A DNA stretch of 8,624 nucleotides from Actinomycetota bacterium (GTDB lineage Bacteria; Actinomycetota; Thermoleophilia; RBG-16-64-13), in contig PMIZ01000401.1 in NCBI GenBank assembly GCA_003157225.1, positions 1-8,624 on the forward strand, written 5' to 3'. This document shows positions 1 to 5,699 of this stretch, piece by piece (the stretch's first letter is position 1; each line of letters starts with the position of its first letter). The position numbers and the translations under genes are program-made. The notes beneath the pieces are model-generated. The model had not been told where the DNA came from. It saw only the letters and a program-made list of their open reading frames with translations, and did no database searches.

Positions 1-225
1 TTCCAGAAGGCGGTCGCAGCCTCGGGTCAGCCTCGCATCCGCCTCCATGATCTCCGGCACACCCACGCCACACTGGCCCTCCAGGCCGGTATCCACCCCA
101 AGGTGGTCTCCGAACGCCTGGGGCACGCCAACATCAGCATCACCCTCGACGTCTACTCCCACGCCATCCCGGCCATGGAAGAAGAAGCGGCCGCCAAGAT
201 TGCGGCGCTCTTCATGCCGGGGTAG
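1..225 (+). CDS. Tyrosine recombinase/integrase, C-terminal fragment cut by window edge
   Basis: Frame 1 is open from the first base to a TAG stop and gives the last 74 residues of a phage-type site-specific recombinase. The catalytic C-terminal signature is visible: HDLRH at residues 16-20 of the fragment (second catalytic Arg is R19), LGH at 40-42 (H42), and the nucleophilic tyrosine Y52 in DVYSH. An acidic/alanine helix and a short tail follow, as in family members. Such enzymes integrate or excise mobile elements by strand exchange through a 3'-phosphotyrosine link. The N-terminal arm-binding and core-binding domains and the first catalytic Arg lie outside the window, so the start is unknown. 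It points toward the orphan gene at 514 and the tRNA-fMet gene at 1563, which suggests the edge of a genomic island. A housekeeping Xer protein is less likely, because the DVYSHAIPAMEEEAA-type tail resembles phage/ICE integrases. Confidence 0.92.
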   Translation, partial: FQKAVAASGQPRIRLHDLRHTHATLALQAGIHPKVVSERLGHANISITLDVYSHAIPAMEEEAAAKIAALFMPG

Positions 226-237
226 AGGGACTCTACC
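221..237 (+). terminator. Hairpin overlapping the integrase stop codon
   Basis: GGTAGAG (221-227), a GGA loop (228-230) and CTCTACC (231-237) form a perfect 7-bp inverted repeat that includes the TAG stop codon. It could stop or stabilise the integrase transcript. No T-run follows (GCGTCAATAG), so a classical intrinsic terminator is doubtful. Confidence 0.3.
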
Positions 238-443
238 GCGTCAATAGTCCGACGATCGCGGAGGCGGACTTCGCACTTCTCAGTCAGAGAGCGGTGGGGC
301 TACTGGGCGCCATCAAAGCCTCAAGATCATGATCCGCGAGCCGATACATTTGCGGTAGAGCCTCAACCGGGCGTCGGTTGGGTTATGCGGACTGGATAAG
401 TATTGTTAGACGCACCGGGCGTTCGTATCTCGACCAGCGTTTC

Positions 444-483
444 TCGTGACAATATTTACGGGTCTCACGAACACTATTGACAC
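444..483. promoter_or_regulatory. Nested inverted repeats upstream of the orphan small gene
   Basis: Two dyads overlap here. GTGACAATA (446-454) faces TATTGACAC (475-483) with one mismatch and a 20-base spacer. TCGTGA (444-449) faces TCACGA (465-470) perfectly with a 15-base spacer. They end about 30 bases before the GTG start at 514. Position and symmetry suit a repressor operator or a recombinase/excisionase site. A TTGACA at 477-482 lies inside but has no properly spaced -10 box. The function is inferred from symmetry only. Confidence 0.3.
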
Positions 484-513
484 AAAAACCGTGAGTATAC
501 AGGAGGCAATACT

Positions 514-729
514 GTGGGGATCATGGATTTGCTGAAACAGTTAGCTGATGGAGTTTACGATGGAGCAAGAACGGATAGTGAAATTAACGGTGTTTCGTCC
601 GGCAAATATATAGATAGTGGAACTCCTGTACAGTATCGAGAAGGAAAAAGCACTAAGTTCTTTGATGGGAAAGATAACACTAGAACACCGGGAAAGCGAA
701 CAGAGGAACGCTTTGAGACTGATGAATAG
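514..729 (+). CDS. Small hydrophilic orphan protein (71 aa), AT-rich, in putative island
   Basis: I do not recognise this protein. It starts at GTG 514, preceded by a full AGGAGG Shine-Dalgarno at 501-506 with 7 bases spacing, the strongest reason to call it real. The in-frame ATG at 523 would be 16 bases from that site. The product begins with a short amphipathic stretch (MDLLKQLADGV) and continues as a polar, charged, probably flexible chain rich in Gly, Ser, Thr, Lys and Glu. There is no signal peptide, membrane segment or cysteine. Bases 541-720 are about 42% GC, far below the surrounding genes, which suggests horizontal acquisition. It follows the integrase on the same strand and so looks like element cargo. 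The frame continues in protein-like fashion after the TAG at 727-729 (next entry), so the 71-aa form may be a truncated version of a longer gene. Confidence 0.55.
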   Translation: MGIMDLLKQLADGVYDGARTDSEINGVSSGKYIDSGTPVQYREGKSTKFFDGKDNTRTPGKRTEERFETDE

Positions 730-915
730 AAAACCACCTTCTTCCAGAAGTATGGCTTCATTAGCGAAATGTTTGGCGACCATCAAAAGGTAATAGCTTA
801 TAGCAAGCAATGCTATGAGGAAGAAAAGAAGAAGCAGTAAAGGTTGCATGTGGGTTTTCCATGCGAATTGGTCTACTTCGGCAGTTGGGACCACTACCTC
901 TACGCCGTGAAGTAA
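730..915 (+). pseudogene. In-frame continuation of the 514 gene beyond a TAG and a TAA
   Basis: In the same frame as the preceding gene, codons after TAG 727-729 read KTTFFQKYGFISEMF... and end ...CYEEEKKKQ at a TAA (838-840). After that the frame reads RLHVGFPCELVYFGSWDHYLYAVK, in two pieces RLHVGFPCELVY and FGSWDHYLYAVK, to a TAA at 913-915. The last piece is rich in aromatic and structured residues, as a folded C-terminus would be. The simplest reading is a decayed gene of about 130 codons with two nonsense changes. Stop readthrough at the TAG, or coincidence, are alternatives. I see no separate start with a good ribosome site for either piece. I do not recognise a family, and the evidence is only residue character and frame continuity. 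Confidence 0.3.
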
Positions 916-1533
916 GCGTGGCGGATTAGGAGATAAGACGACGCAACGTTGGAAGGCGCGACCGCCGTTGCTCTGCTCATGCCGTGATCGGGCGCGCTGA
1001 CTCGCATCATGGAGGAAGCAGCCGAGCGATCTTGGGCGCTCTATTTAGACATCAGCCGGAACGGAATGTCGGTGGTTGATTCAAGCCGGGGTCCCATATT
1101 TGCCCGGCTGCAGGCGTTTTGCGCGTGCTAGGCCGTCACCAAGGCGAACGGAATGTCTGCCGACAATAAAAGTCGGGTCCCCGCCACTCTTCGGCCGATC
1201 ACCTTGTCGGCCACTGCGCCACAAGCTTCCCGTCCGCCCCGCCCGCTACACTGAAACAACTCGATACCGGCGGTCTGACGCTGCCAAGTAGTCGGACTAC
1301 GCAATTCTGCAAAACCTGCCGTCTGCAGGTAAGTATCGCCTCTCGGTAGACAATAGATTGAAGAGGCGGACTTCTTCCAGATCGAGCGGCCCGCCGCACA
1401 TGGGCCCCTTTGACCAGTTGCCTTTGCCCGATGGTCTTCCCGCCGCTCCGTGCTGCCTGGTTGCCGCCCGTGCGTTGGCAGGTCGTTGGATCTGCCCCTG
1501 AGAGCGGCCGATTTCGGTCCGCCGCACAAATGC
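916..1533. other. Gene-free stretch with repeats and hairpins
   Basis: No open frame here has both a ribosome site and protein-like composition. The longest ones are antisense artefacts or run through the tRNA. The stretch contains a degenerate direct repeat (1059-1200). It also holds small dyads: ACCTGC/GCAGGT at 1314-1319 and 1325-1330, and a 13-base palindrome GTAGTC-G-GACTAC at 1288-1300. It lies between the recombinase side and the tRNA-fMet terminator and may be worn mobile-element sequence. Confidence 0.5.
1059..1200. repeat. Degenerate tandem repeat of about 87 bp, possible insertion-sequence end
   Basis: GAACGGAATGTC occurs exactly at 1059-1070 and 1146-1157. About 13 bases after each copy the sequence is again similar (AAGCCGGGGTCCC near 1083; AAGTCGGGTCCCC near 1170), so the two units align over some 30 bases at an offset of 86-87. 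Each unit also carries a hairpin: AGCCGGG/CCCGGCT (1084-1090, 1103-1109) and CCGAC/GTCGG (1160-1164, 1172-1176). Repeated subterminal blocks beginning TGTC are a feature of IS21-like ends, so a transposon-end remnant is conceivable. No transposase is present in the window. Confidence 0.4.
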
Positions 1534-1559
1534 GAAAGGCCCGGAAATCCGGGCCTTTC
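1534..1559 (-). terminator. Intrinsic terminator of tRNA-fMet (bidirectional shape)
   Basis: GAAAGGCCCGG (1534-1544), loop AAAT (1545-1548) and CCGGGCCTTTC (1549-1559) form a perfect 11-bp stem. It begins 3 bases past the encoded CCA of the tRNA on the minus strand. The A/T bases at the stem foot give a short T-tract on either strand, so it could also stop plus-strand transcription arriving from the island side. Confidence 0.8.
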
Positions 1560-1562
1560 TTA

Positions 1563-1639
<77 letters not shown>

Positions 1640-1654
1640 CCGCTTGAATTGAGG

Positions 1655-1660
1655 AGTATA
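1655..1660 (-). promoter_or_regulatory. -10 box of tRNA-fMet promoter
   Basis: On the minus strand TATACT lies 15 bases before the first base of the tRNA, which places the start site about 8-10 bases upstream of the mature 5' end. I see no good -35 hexamer at 16-18 bases, so the promoter is only half supported. Confidence 0.45.
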
Positions 1661-1714
1661 GCACAGGCCGTCGGCCGCGATCCTCGACGACCGGGCTCTC
1701 GGTGCCCAGCCCAC

Positions 1715-1750
1715 CGCCGGAGCACCGGCGACGGAGTGAGTGTGGCTCAC
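1715..1750 (-). terminator. GC-rich hairpins downstream of the DUF4177-like gene
   Basis: Two stem-loops lie just past the stop of the minus-strand gene at 1755. One is GTGAG/CTCAC (1736-1740, 1746-1750). The other is CGCCGG-AGCA-CCGGCG (1715-1730). Neither is followed by a T-run, so termination is a guess based on position between this gene and the tRNA promoter. Confidence 0.25.
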
Positions 1751-1754
1751 AGCC

Positions 1755-1982
1755 TCAGGCAGCCGGCTTCTTGAAGAACAGTGTCAGCGGCCCGTTGTAG
1801 ATGTCGGACGCGCCGGGGCCCACCAGTTCCCAGCCCTGCTCGCCGGCCCAGGCGAGGAACGGCGTCAGCGGTCCCTCTTGCACCGGCTGATCGTCGATGG
1901 TCTGCAAGCTGTACGTGTAGGTGTCACCCTTGAGCCTGATCTTCTTGCAGGTGACCCACATGTATGTCCACTTACCAGCCAC
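1755..1982 (-). CDS. DUF4177-like small protein (75 aa)
   Basis: A compact soluble protein without signal peptide or membrane helix. It has an alternating beta-like N-terminus (WTYMWVTCKKIRLKG), a motif near the middle (EQGWELVG, residues 48-55), and a closing strand LTLFFKKP (66-73). The GWELV followed by a strand ending in FKKP is typical of the DUF4177 family of small, functionally unassigned proteins. The start is GTG at 1980-1982. A GGGAGG at 1993-1998 lies 10 bases upstream, somewhat long but usable. It stands alone on the minus strand, upstream of the tRNA-fMet gene and divergent from the NlpC/P60 gene at 2250. The role is unknown; the family call rests on the motif and length only. 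Confidence 0.75.
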   Translation of the reverse strand: MAGKWTYMWVTCKKIRLKGDTYTYSLQTIDDQPVQEGPLTPFLAWAGEQGWELVGPGASDIYNGPLTLFFKKPAA

Positions 1983-2043
1983 TTAGCTCTCGCCTCCCAG
2001 CAGCCGACTGTCCGTTCGCGCTCATGCTATCAGACGGCTACGC

Positions 2044-2105
2044 ACCCAAGGTCGGACCAGGGACCTATCCCTCCGGCCCATGCTCGATCTAGGCTGGTCT
2101 TGGGT
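2044..2105. promoter_or_regulatory. Interrupted 12-bp dyad in the divergent intergenic region
   Basis: ACCCAA (2044-2049) plus GACCAG (2055-2060) pair with CTGGTC (2094-2099) plus TTGGGT (2100-2105). That makes 12 perfect pairs broken by one 5-base bulge. Inside, AGGGA-CCTA-TCCCT (2059-2072) can form a competing hairpin. The element sits between the divergent genes starting at 1982 (minus) and 2250 (plus), where a structured leader or regulator site could act. It matches no riboswitch I recognise. The rest of 1983-2249 shows no gene or clear promoter. Confidence 0.35.
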
Positions 2106-2249
2106 ACGACGGCCACGCAGGCATCATCGAGGCCGGCACGAATCAACAGGGGACGATTTGCGGCGTGATTACCTCGACTTGCGCGAGTCTTTGCCCTCTA
2201 CTGCCGATAACTTGACCGACTAACCGAACGAAGGGTCACGCGTGCGCTG

Positions 2250-3422
2250 ATGGCTCGGAACACATCCCGCAGAATACGGCTCTTTTCCGCAGTGATCTTC
2301 CTGGTTGCTCTGGTCGGCGGCGCCTTGCTGCTCTGGCTGGCTGCCGGGGCCTTCGCCGCGATCCCGCCGGACCTCCAGTCCGTGCCCCTCTATGGCGACG
2401 TCAAGACCCAGGTGGACTCGCTCGACGTCCAGGCGGGTTACGTCCAGGCCGAGATCGACAAGCTCGACGGCCAGCTCGAGAGCTACACCGAGAGCTTCAA
2501 CCAGATGCAGTTGCGTCTCACCGACGTCAACAACCAGATGTCGGCGTACCGCCGGGACTTGAAGGCGGCCCAGGACGATCACGCCTACCGTGTCGCCAAG
2601 TTCCAAGACCGCATCTGCGCTCTCTACAAGTCCGGAGGCACCGACGAGTTCCTGTCGCTCTTGCTCGACTCCACAAGCCTCGACGATCTGGTCAACCGGG
2701 TCCGTTTGGTCGCCACCTTGGCCGACCAGGACAAGGACTTGGTCGCCAATCTCGACCAGAGCACCAAGAATCTCAGCGGCGTGCTCGCCCACGTAGATCA
2801 GAGCAAGCAGGAAGAGCTGGGACTGCGCAAGCAGATCGAGGATCAGCAGAAGCAGATCCAGGCCACCTTGGACGAGCGGCAGACCACGCTTGCCGGCATC
2901 GATTCCCAGATAACGGTGGTCATCGCGAAGGAGAAGCAGCGGCAGCAGGAGGAACAGGCGAGACTGCGCCAGGCGCTGACGGCCCTACTGAACGGCGGCC
3001 AGATCTACAGTGGGCCCCTTCCCCAGACCAACAGCGAGATCCTCAATCAGTTCCTCGAGACGGCCGCCTACTACATCGGCATTCCCTACGTGTGGGCGGG
3101 TGACCGGCCCTCCACCGGCTTCGACTGCTCGGGGTACGTTGCATTCGTCTTCAGGCAACACGGCGTAGATCTGCCCCACTACTCCGGCTATCAGGCCGAG
3201 ATGGGATACCCGGTGAGCCTCGACCAGATTCAGCCGGGAGATCTCGTGGCCTTCGGCAACCCTGTGCACCACGTCGGCATCTACATCGGTGACGACCTGT
3301 TCATCCACGCGCCGCGAACCAATGACGTGGTCAAGATCTCGCATCTGAGCGAGCGGACTGACCTGGCCGCCATACGGCGGTTCGACCTCCAACCACGGTC
3401 GGGACCGCCTGCCGTTTGGTAG
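2250..3422 (+). CDS. Coiled-coil NlpC/P60 peptidoglycan endopeptidase (PcsB/RipA type)
   Basis: A 390-aa exported cell-wall hydrolase. An N-terminal basic stretch and hydrophobic segment (about residues 9-36, ending GAFA-A) form a signal peptide or membrane anchor. Residues about 47-245 are a long Gln/Lys/Glu coiled coil with the CC-domain feature seen in PcsB- and EnvC-like proteins (DRICALYKSGG, 120-130, and the STSLDDLVNR region). The C-terminal NlpC/P60 domain (about 262-380) has Cys293 in FDCSGYV, His341 in HHVGIYIG and a third polar residue, probably His353 in FIHAPR. The family cleaves D-Glu/diaminopimelate bonds in stem peptides; in relatives the coiled coil keeps the enzyme inactive until FtsEX releases it. 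No FtsEX is in this window. The ATG at 2250 has only a weak AAGGG at 2231-2235. A membrane coiled-coil gene follows after 9 bases. Confidence 0.93.
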   Translation: MARNTSRRIRLFSAVIFLVALVGGALLLWLAAGAFAAIPPDLQSVPLYGDVKTQVDSLDVQAGYVQAEIDKLDGQLESYTESFNQMQLRLTDVNNQMSAYRRDLKAAQDDHAYRVAKFQDRICALYKSGGTDEFLSLLLDSTSLDDLVNRVRLVATLADQDKDLVANLDQSTKNLSGVLAHVDQSKQEELGLRKQIEDQQKQIQATLDERQTTLAGIDSQITVVIAKEKQRQQEEQARLRQALTALLNGGQIYSGPLPQTNSEILNQFLETAAYYIGIPYVWAGDRPSTGFDCSGYVAFVFRQHGVDLPHYSGYQAEMGYPVSLDQIQPGDLVAFGNPVHHVGIYIGDDLFIHAPRTNDVVKISHLSERTDLAAIRRFDLQPRSGPPAVW

Positions 3423-3431
3423 AGTAGAGGT

Positions 3432-3749
3432 ATGGCCCTCGATACCATCATCATGGTCGTGCTGATCTGCCTCGGGTGCGCCCTGGGCATCGCCGGCTTC
3501 GTCTTCCTGGCCCTTGGAGCTCGCACCCTGGTCATCGCCGCCCGCAAGGCGGGGATAGACTCGCGCGAGAAAGTGGCCCTGGTGCTGCGGAAGGTCCAGG
3601 AACTGCCGCCTAAGGTTCAGGAACTGCAGCGGAAACAGAAGGTGGCGGCTGAAGGGCTCAAGAGCCTTTCAGCCACCACCTGCAAGTTGCGCTATCTGCG
3701 CGACCAGCTCGACCAGGCGACCGGCGGACTGTCCCACCTCAAGTCGTAG
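3432..3749 (+). CDS. Single-pass membrane protein with coiled coil (105 aa)
   Basis: Not assignable to a family. Residues about 5-30 are one strong transmembrane helix (IIMVVLICLGCALGIAGFVF), followed by a basic, Lys/Gln/Leu-rich cytoplasmic-type tail predicted as coiled coil to residue 100. A heptad is duplicated in tandem (KVQELPP/KVQELQR, residues 55-68). The gene begins 9 bases after the NlpC/P60 stop, in the same direction, so the two are probably cotranscribed and perhaps translationally coupled; an AGAGG sits only one base before the ATG. An anchored partner or regulator of the hydrolase is a reasonable inference from context, not shown by sequence. Basic residues after the helix suggest the tail faces the cytoplasm. 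Confidence 0.8.
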   Translation: MALDTIIMVVLICLGCALGIAGFVFLALGARTLVIAARKAGIDSREKVALVLRKVQELPPKVQELQRKQKVAAEGLKSLSATTCKLRYLRDQLDQATGGLSHLKS

Positions 3750-3754
3750 CGACT

Positions 3755-3769
3755 CTGCGCGGCGCGCAG
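3755..3769. terminator. GC hairpin between convergent genes
   Basis: CTGCGC-GGC-GCGCAG is a 6-bp stem with a 3-base loop, 5 bases after the stop of the plus-strand gene and 31 bases before the end of the convergent Nfu gene. There is no T-run on either side. Its place suggests a bidirectional termination point, weakly supported. Confidence 0.35.
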
Positions 3770-3800
3770 CGCCCGCGGGTCGAGCAGGCTCAGCAGCCGC

Positions 3801-4025
3801 CTAGACCGCTACTACTTCTTTGACTTCAGGCACCTGCTCCCGCAACACCCGCTCGACGCCCATACGCAGGGTCATCTGCGACATGGGGCAGCTTCCGCAG
3901 GCACCGGTCAGCTTCACTTTGACCTGGCCCGCGGCCTCATCGACGTCGACTAGTTCGACGTCGCCGCCGTCGTTGCGAAGAGCCGGGCGGATGAGATCCA
4001 GCGCCTTTTCTATTTGGTCTCTCAC
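3801..4025 (-). CDS. Nfu-type iron-sulfur cluster scaffold (NifU C-terminal domain, 74 aa)
   Basis: A stand-alone NifU C-terminal-domain protein. It opens with helix-rich IEKALDLIRPALRNDGGDVEL, given here as IEKALDLIRP and ALRNDGGDVEL, carrying the family GGD motif at 20-22. A beta segment leads to the cluster-binding loop GACGSCPMSQ, with Cys43 and Cys46 (CxxC), then TLRMGVERVLREQVPEV. In the family, two protomers hold a [4Fe-4S] cluster at these cysteines and pass it to apo-proteins. The length (74 aa) is normal for the domain alone. The start is GTG at 4023-4025 with AAGGAG at 4032-4037, 6 bases away. It starts 35 bases after the thiolase stop on the same strand, so cotranscription is likely, though no functional tie is obvious. 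Confidence 0.95.
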   Translation of the reverse strand: MRDQIEKALDLIRPALRNDGGDVELVDVDEAAGQVKVKLTGACGSCPMSQMTLRMGVERVLREQVPEVKEVVAV

Positions 4026-4060
4026 GTCTCTCTCCTTGATTCTTCAGGCTTCCCGATTCT

Positions 4061-5245
4061 TCAGATCTTTACTATGGTCGCGACACCCTGGCCCCCACCG
4101 ATGCACATCGTGGCCAGGCCGTAGGTGCCGCCTTCCTGCTTCAGCGCGTAGATGAGCGTGGTGAGGATGCGGGCGCCGGAGGCGCCGATGGGGTGGCCGA
4201 TAGCGATGGCGCCACCACGAAGGTTGACCTTGCTCATGTCGAGCTTGAGTTCCTGCGCCACGGCGCCGGCTTGGGCGGCGAAGGCCTCGTTGGCCTCAAT
4301 GACGTCCATCTGCTCGATCTTCATGCCCGTCTTGTCCATCACCTTGTTGGTGGCGTAGAACGGGCCCATGCCCATGTAGGCCGGATCGAGGGCCGCCGAC
4401 GCATAACCCACGATGGTGCAGAGCGGCTTGAGCCCTTTCTTCTCGGCCCATTCCTTGGAAGCGACGACGAAGGCCGCGGCGGCGTCGTTGATGCCCGACG
4501 CGTTACCGGCGGTCACCGTGCCACCCTCTTTCTTGAAGGCAGTCGGTATCTTGGCAAGGCCCTCCAGCGTGGTCTCGGGACGCACGTGCTCGTCGGTATC
4601 GAACACGATCGGATCGCCCTTGCGCTGCGGGATGACCACCGGCACGATCTCGTCCTTGAACTTGCCCTCTTTGATGGCGGCGGTGGCGTTGCGCTGGCTG
4701 TCGTAGCCGATCTTGTCCTGCATCTCACGGGTGATGCCGTACATCTCGGCCACGTTCTCGGCGGTGATGCCCATGTGACACTTGCCGATGGCGCACTCCA
4801 GCCCGTCTTTGATCATCTCGTCCACCAGCACGCCGTCACCCATGCGGTAGCCCTTGCGAGCGTTCGGAACGAGGTACGGAGCCATGCTCATGTTCTCCAT
4901 GCCGCCAGCCACCATTACTTCGGCGTCGCCGGCCTGGATGGCCCGAGCGGCTTCGTGAACGGCTTTCATGCCCGATCCGCAGACGAAACCGAGGGTCCAT
5001 GCTGGGGTCTCTTGCGGCAGGCCCGCGGCCAGCATCGCTTGGCGAGCTGGGTTCTGCCCCTGTCCGGCCGTGAGCACGTTGCCCATGATCACTTCTTCAA
5101 CGTCGGTCGCTGCGATGCCGGCGCGCTTGACGGCCTCAGTGATGACGATGGAGCCGAGTTTCCAGGCGGGAATGTCGGCCAGGGTGCCAAGGTAACGCCC
5201 TACGGGAGTGCGGGCGGCGCTCAGAATCACGACTTCTCGAGACAA
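4061..5245 (-). CDS. Acetyl-CoA C-acetyltransferase (thiolase)
   Basis: A 394-aa biosynthetic-type thiolase that condenses two acetyl-CoA to acetoacetyl-CoA, or runs the reverse. All active-site blocks are present: nucleophile Cys89 in [14 protein letters not shown] at 319-323, His351 in [11 protein letters not shown], and Cys381 in [20 protein letters not shown] and the [10 protein letters not shown] block are also there. Length and residue spacing match Zoogloea/Clostridium-type enzymes. I place the start at TTG 5243-5245, because AAAGGAG lies at 5252-5258, 6 bases upstream, and the protein then begins [15 protein letters not shown] as in relatives. A longer frame reaches back to 5290 but adds 15 non-conserved residues and reads through that ribosome site. 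The Nfu gene follows. Acetoacetyl-CoA use (polyester, butyrate, ketone or mevalonate routes) cannot be chosen from this window. Confidence 0.95.
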   Translation of the reverse strand: MSREVVILSAARTPVGRYLGTLADIPAWKLGSIVITEAVKRAGIAATDVEEVIMGNVLTAGQGQNPARQAMLAAGLPQETPAWTLGFVCGSGMKAVHEAARAIQAGDAEVMVAGGMENMSMAPYLVPNARKGYRMGDGVLVDEMIKDGLECAIGKCHMGITAENVAEMYGITREMQDKIGYDSQRNATAAIKEGKFKDEIVPVVIPQRKGDPIVFDTDEHVRPETTLEGLAKIPTAFKKEGGTVTAGNASGINDAAAAFVVASKEWAEKKGLKPLCTIVGYASAALDPAYMGMGPFYATNKVMDKTGMKIEQMDVIEANEAFAAQAGAVAQELKLDMSKVNLRGGAIAIGHPIGASGARILTTLIYALKQEGGTYGLATMCIGGGQGVATIVKI

Positions 5246-5353
5246 GGGGATCTCCTTTACACGCTGATTCCAACCGGGAGAAGATACCATCCCGGGCCGC
5301 TGTTGACCGCCGAACCGCCCACGCTTGCCTCTACGTCACGGCCGCGTCTCGAC

Positions 5354-5626
5354 TCAGTCCCGCTCTTCGGGATGGGCTCCCGCCCAGGGGCGCGGACCAG
5401 CCAGGGCGCGTGAGATCTCTATGCCGTTGTCGCTGAGCAGCTGCACGATCTCCGGGACCATCGGCCAGTACTCCTGCTCGCGCTCGGACCCGGTGGAAGC
5501 GGCCGGGGCCACGTAGTGCGCGGTGAGGCGCAACTCCCCGTCGACATCATCGGCCAGCAGCTGGTACCCCTGTGCCACCCAGTCTTGTAGTCGCGTCCGG
5601 TACTCCTGAAGAAGAAACGGGTCCAT
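5354..5626 (-). CDS. Hypothetical protein (90 aa)
   Basis: I do not recognise this protein. It has an amphipathic helical N-terminus (DPFLLQEYRTRLQDWV), a strand-like block (GELRLTAHYVAP, 30-41), a charged linker, a second helical part (YWPMVPEIVQLLSDNGIEI) and a Pro/Trp-rich tail. There is no membrane segment or signal peptide and no Cys. The start ATG at 5624-5626 has GAGGGGG at 5632-5638, 5 bases away. It lies 73 bases after the Tag-like gene and 108 bases before the thiolase start, same strand. The opposite and shifted frames are less protein-like, so I take this one as coding. Confidence 0.7.
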   Translation of the reverse strand: MDPFLLQEYRTRLQDWVAQGYQLLADDVDGELRLTAHYVAPAASTGSEREQEYWPMVPEIVQLLSDNGIEISRALAGPRPWAGAHPEERD

Positions 5627-5699
5627 CCCGGCCCCCTCTCATCGCCTTCGGAGCTATCACGAAAGTACTCTTGCCAAATCCTCGCCCGGACAAACCTCT

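Noticed and set aside
221..231. att core: GGTAGAGGGAC resembles GGTAGCGGGGAC at the tRNA 3' end (1564-1575)
   Set aside because: The match needs a substitution and an indel over about 12 bases and stops there; chance is as likely.
47..247. 66-codon plus-strand frame at the left edge
   Set aside because: It is a shifted-frame shadow of the integrase fragment, which carries the catalytic motifs in frame 1.
477..501. Promoter from TTGACA (477-482) and TATACA (496-501)
   Set aside because: The spacer is only 13 bases, and the -10 would overlap the Shine-Dalgarno, leaving almost no leader.
727..729. TAG as a pyrrolysine codon
   Set aside because: No pyrrolysine machinery is visible, the same frame has a later TAA, and the context gives no methylamine-metabolism link.
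541..894. 117-codon minus-strand frame with a leucine/phenylalanine-rich membrane-like segment
   Set aside because: The hydrophobic run is the complement of AAG/GAA-rich codons on the plus strand. Its GTG start has only a poorly spaced AGAGGT, whereas the plus-strand gene has AGGAGG at ideal distance. A small membrane protein cannot be fully excluded.
1009..1131. 40-codon ATG frame starting MEEAAERSWALYLDI
   Set aside because: It looks mildly protein-like but has no good ribosome site and no family resemblance, and it runs into the repeat units.
2220..3392. Minus-strand open frames of 190 and 135 codons
   Set aside because: They are antisense shadows of the NlpC/P60 gene (Val/Glu/Asp/Leu-rich), without ribosome sites.
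4193..5413. 406-codon open frame on the plus strand
   Set aside because: It is antisense to the thiolase gene, which has complete catalytic motifs. Its His/Gly/Asp/Arg-rich composition is typical of shadows of high-GC genes.
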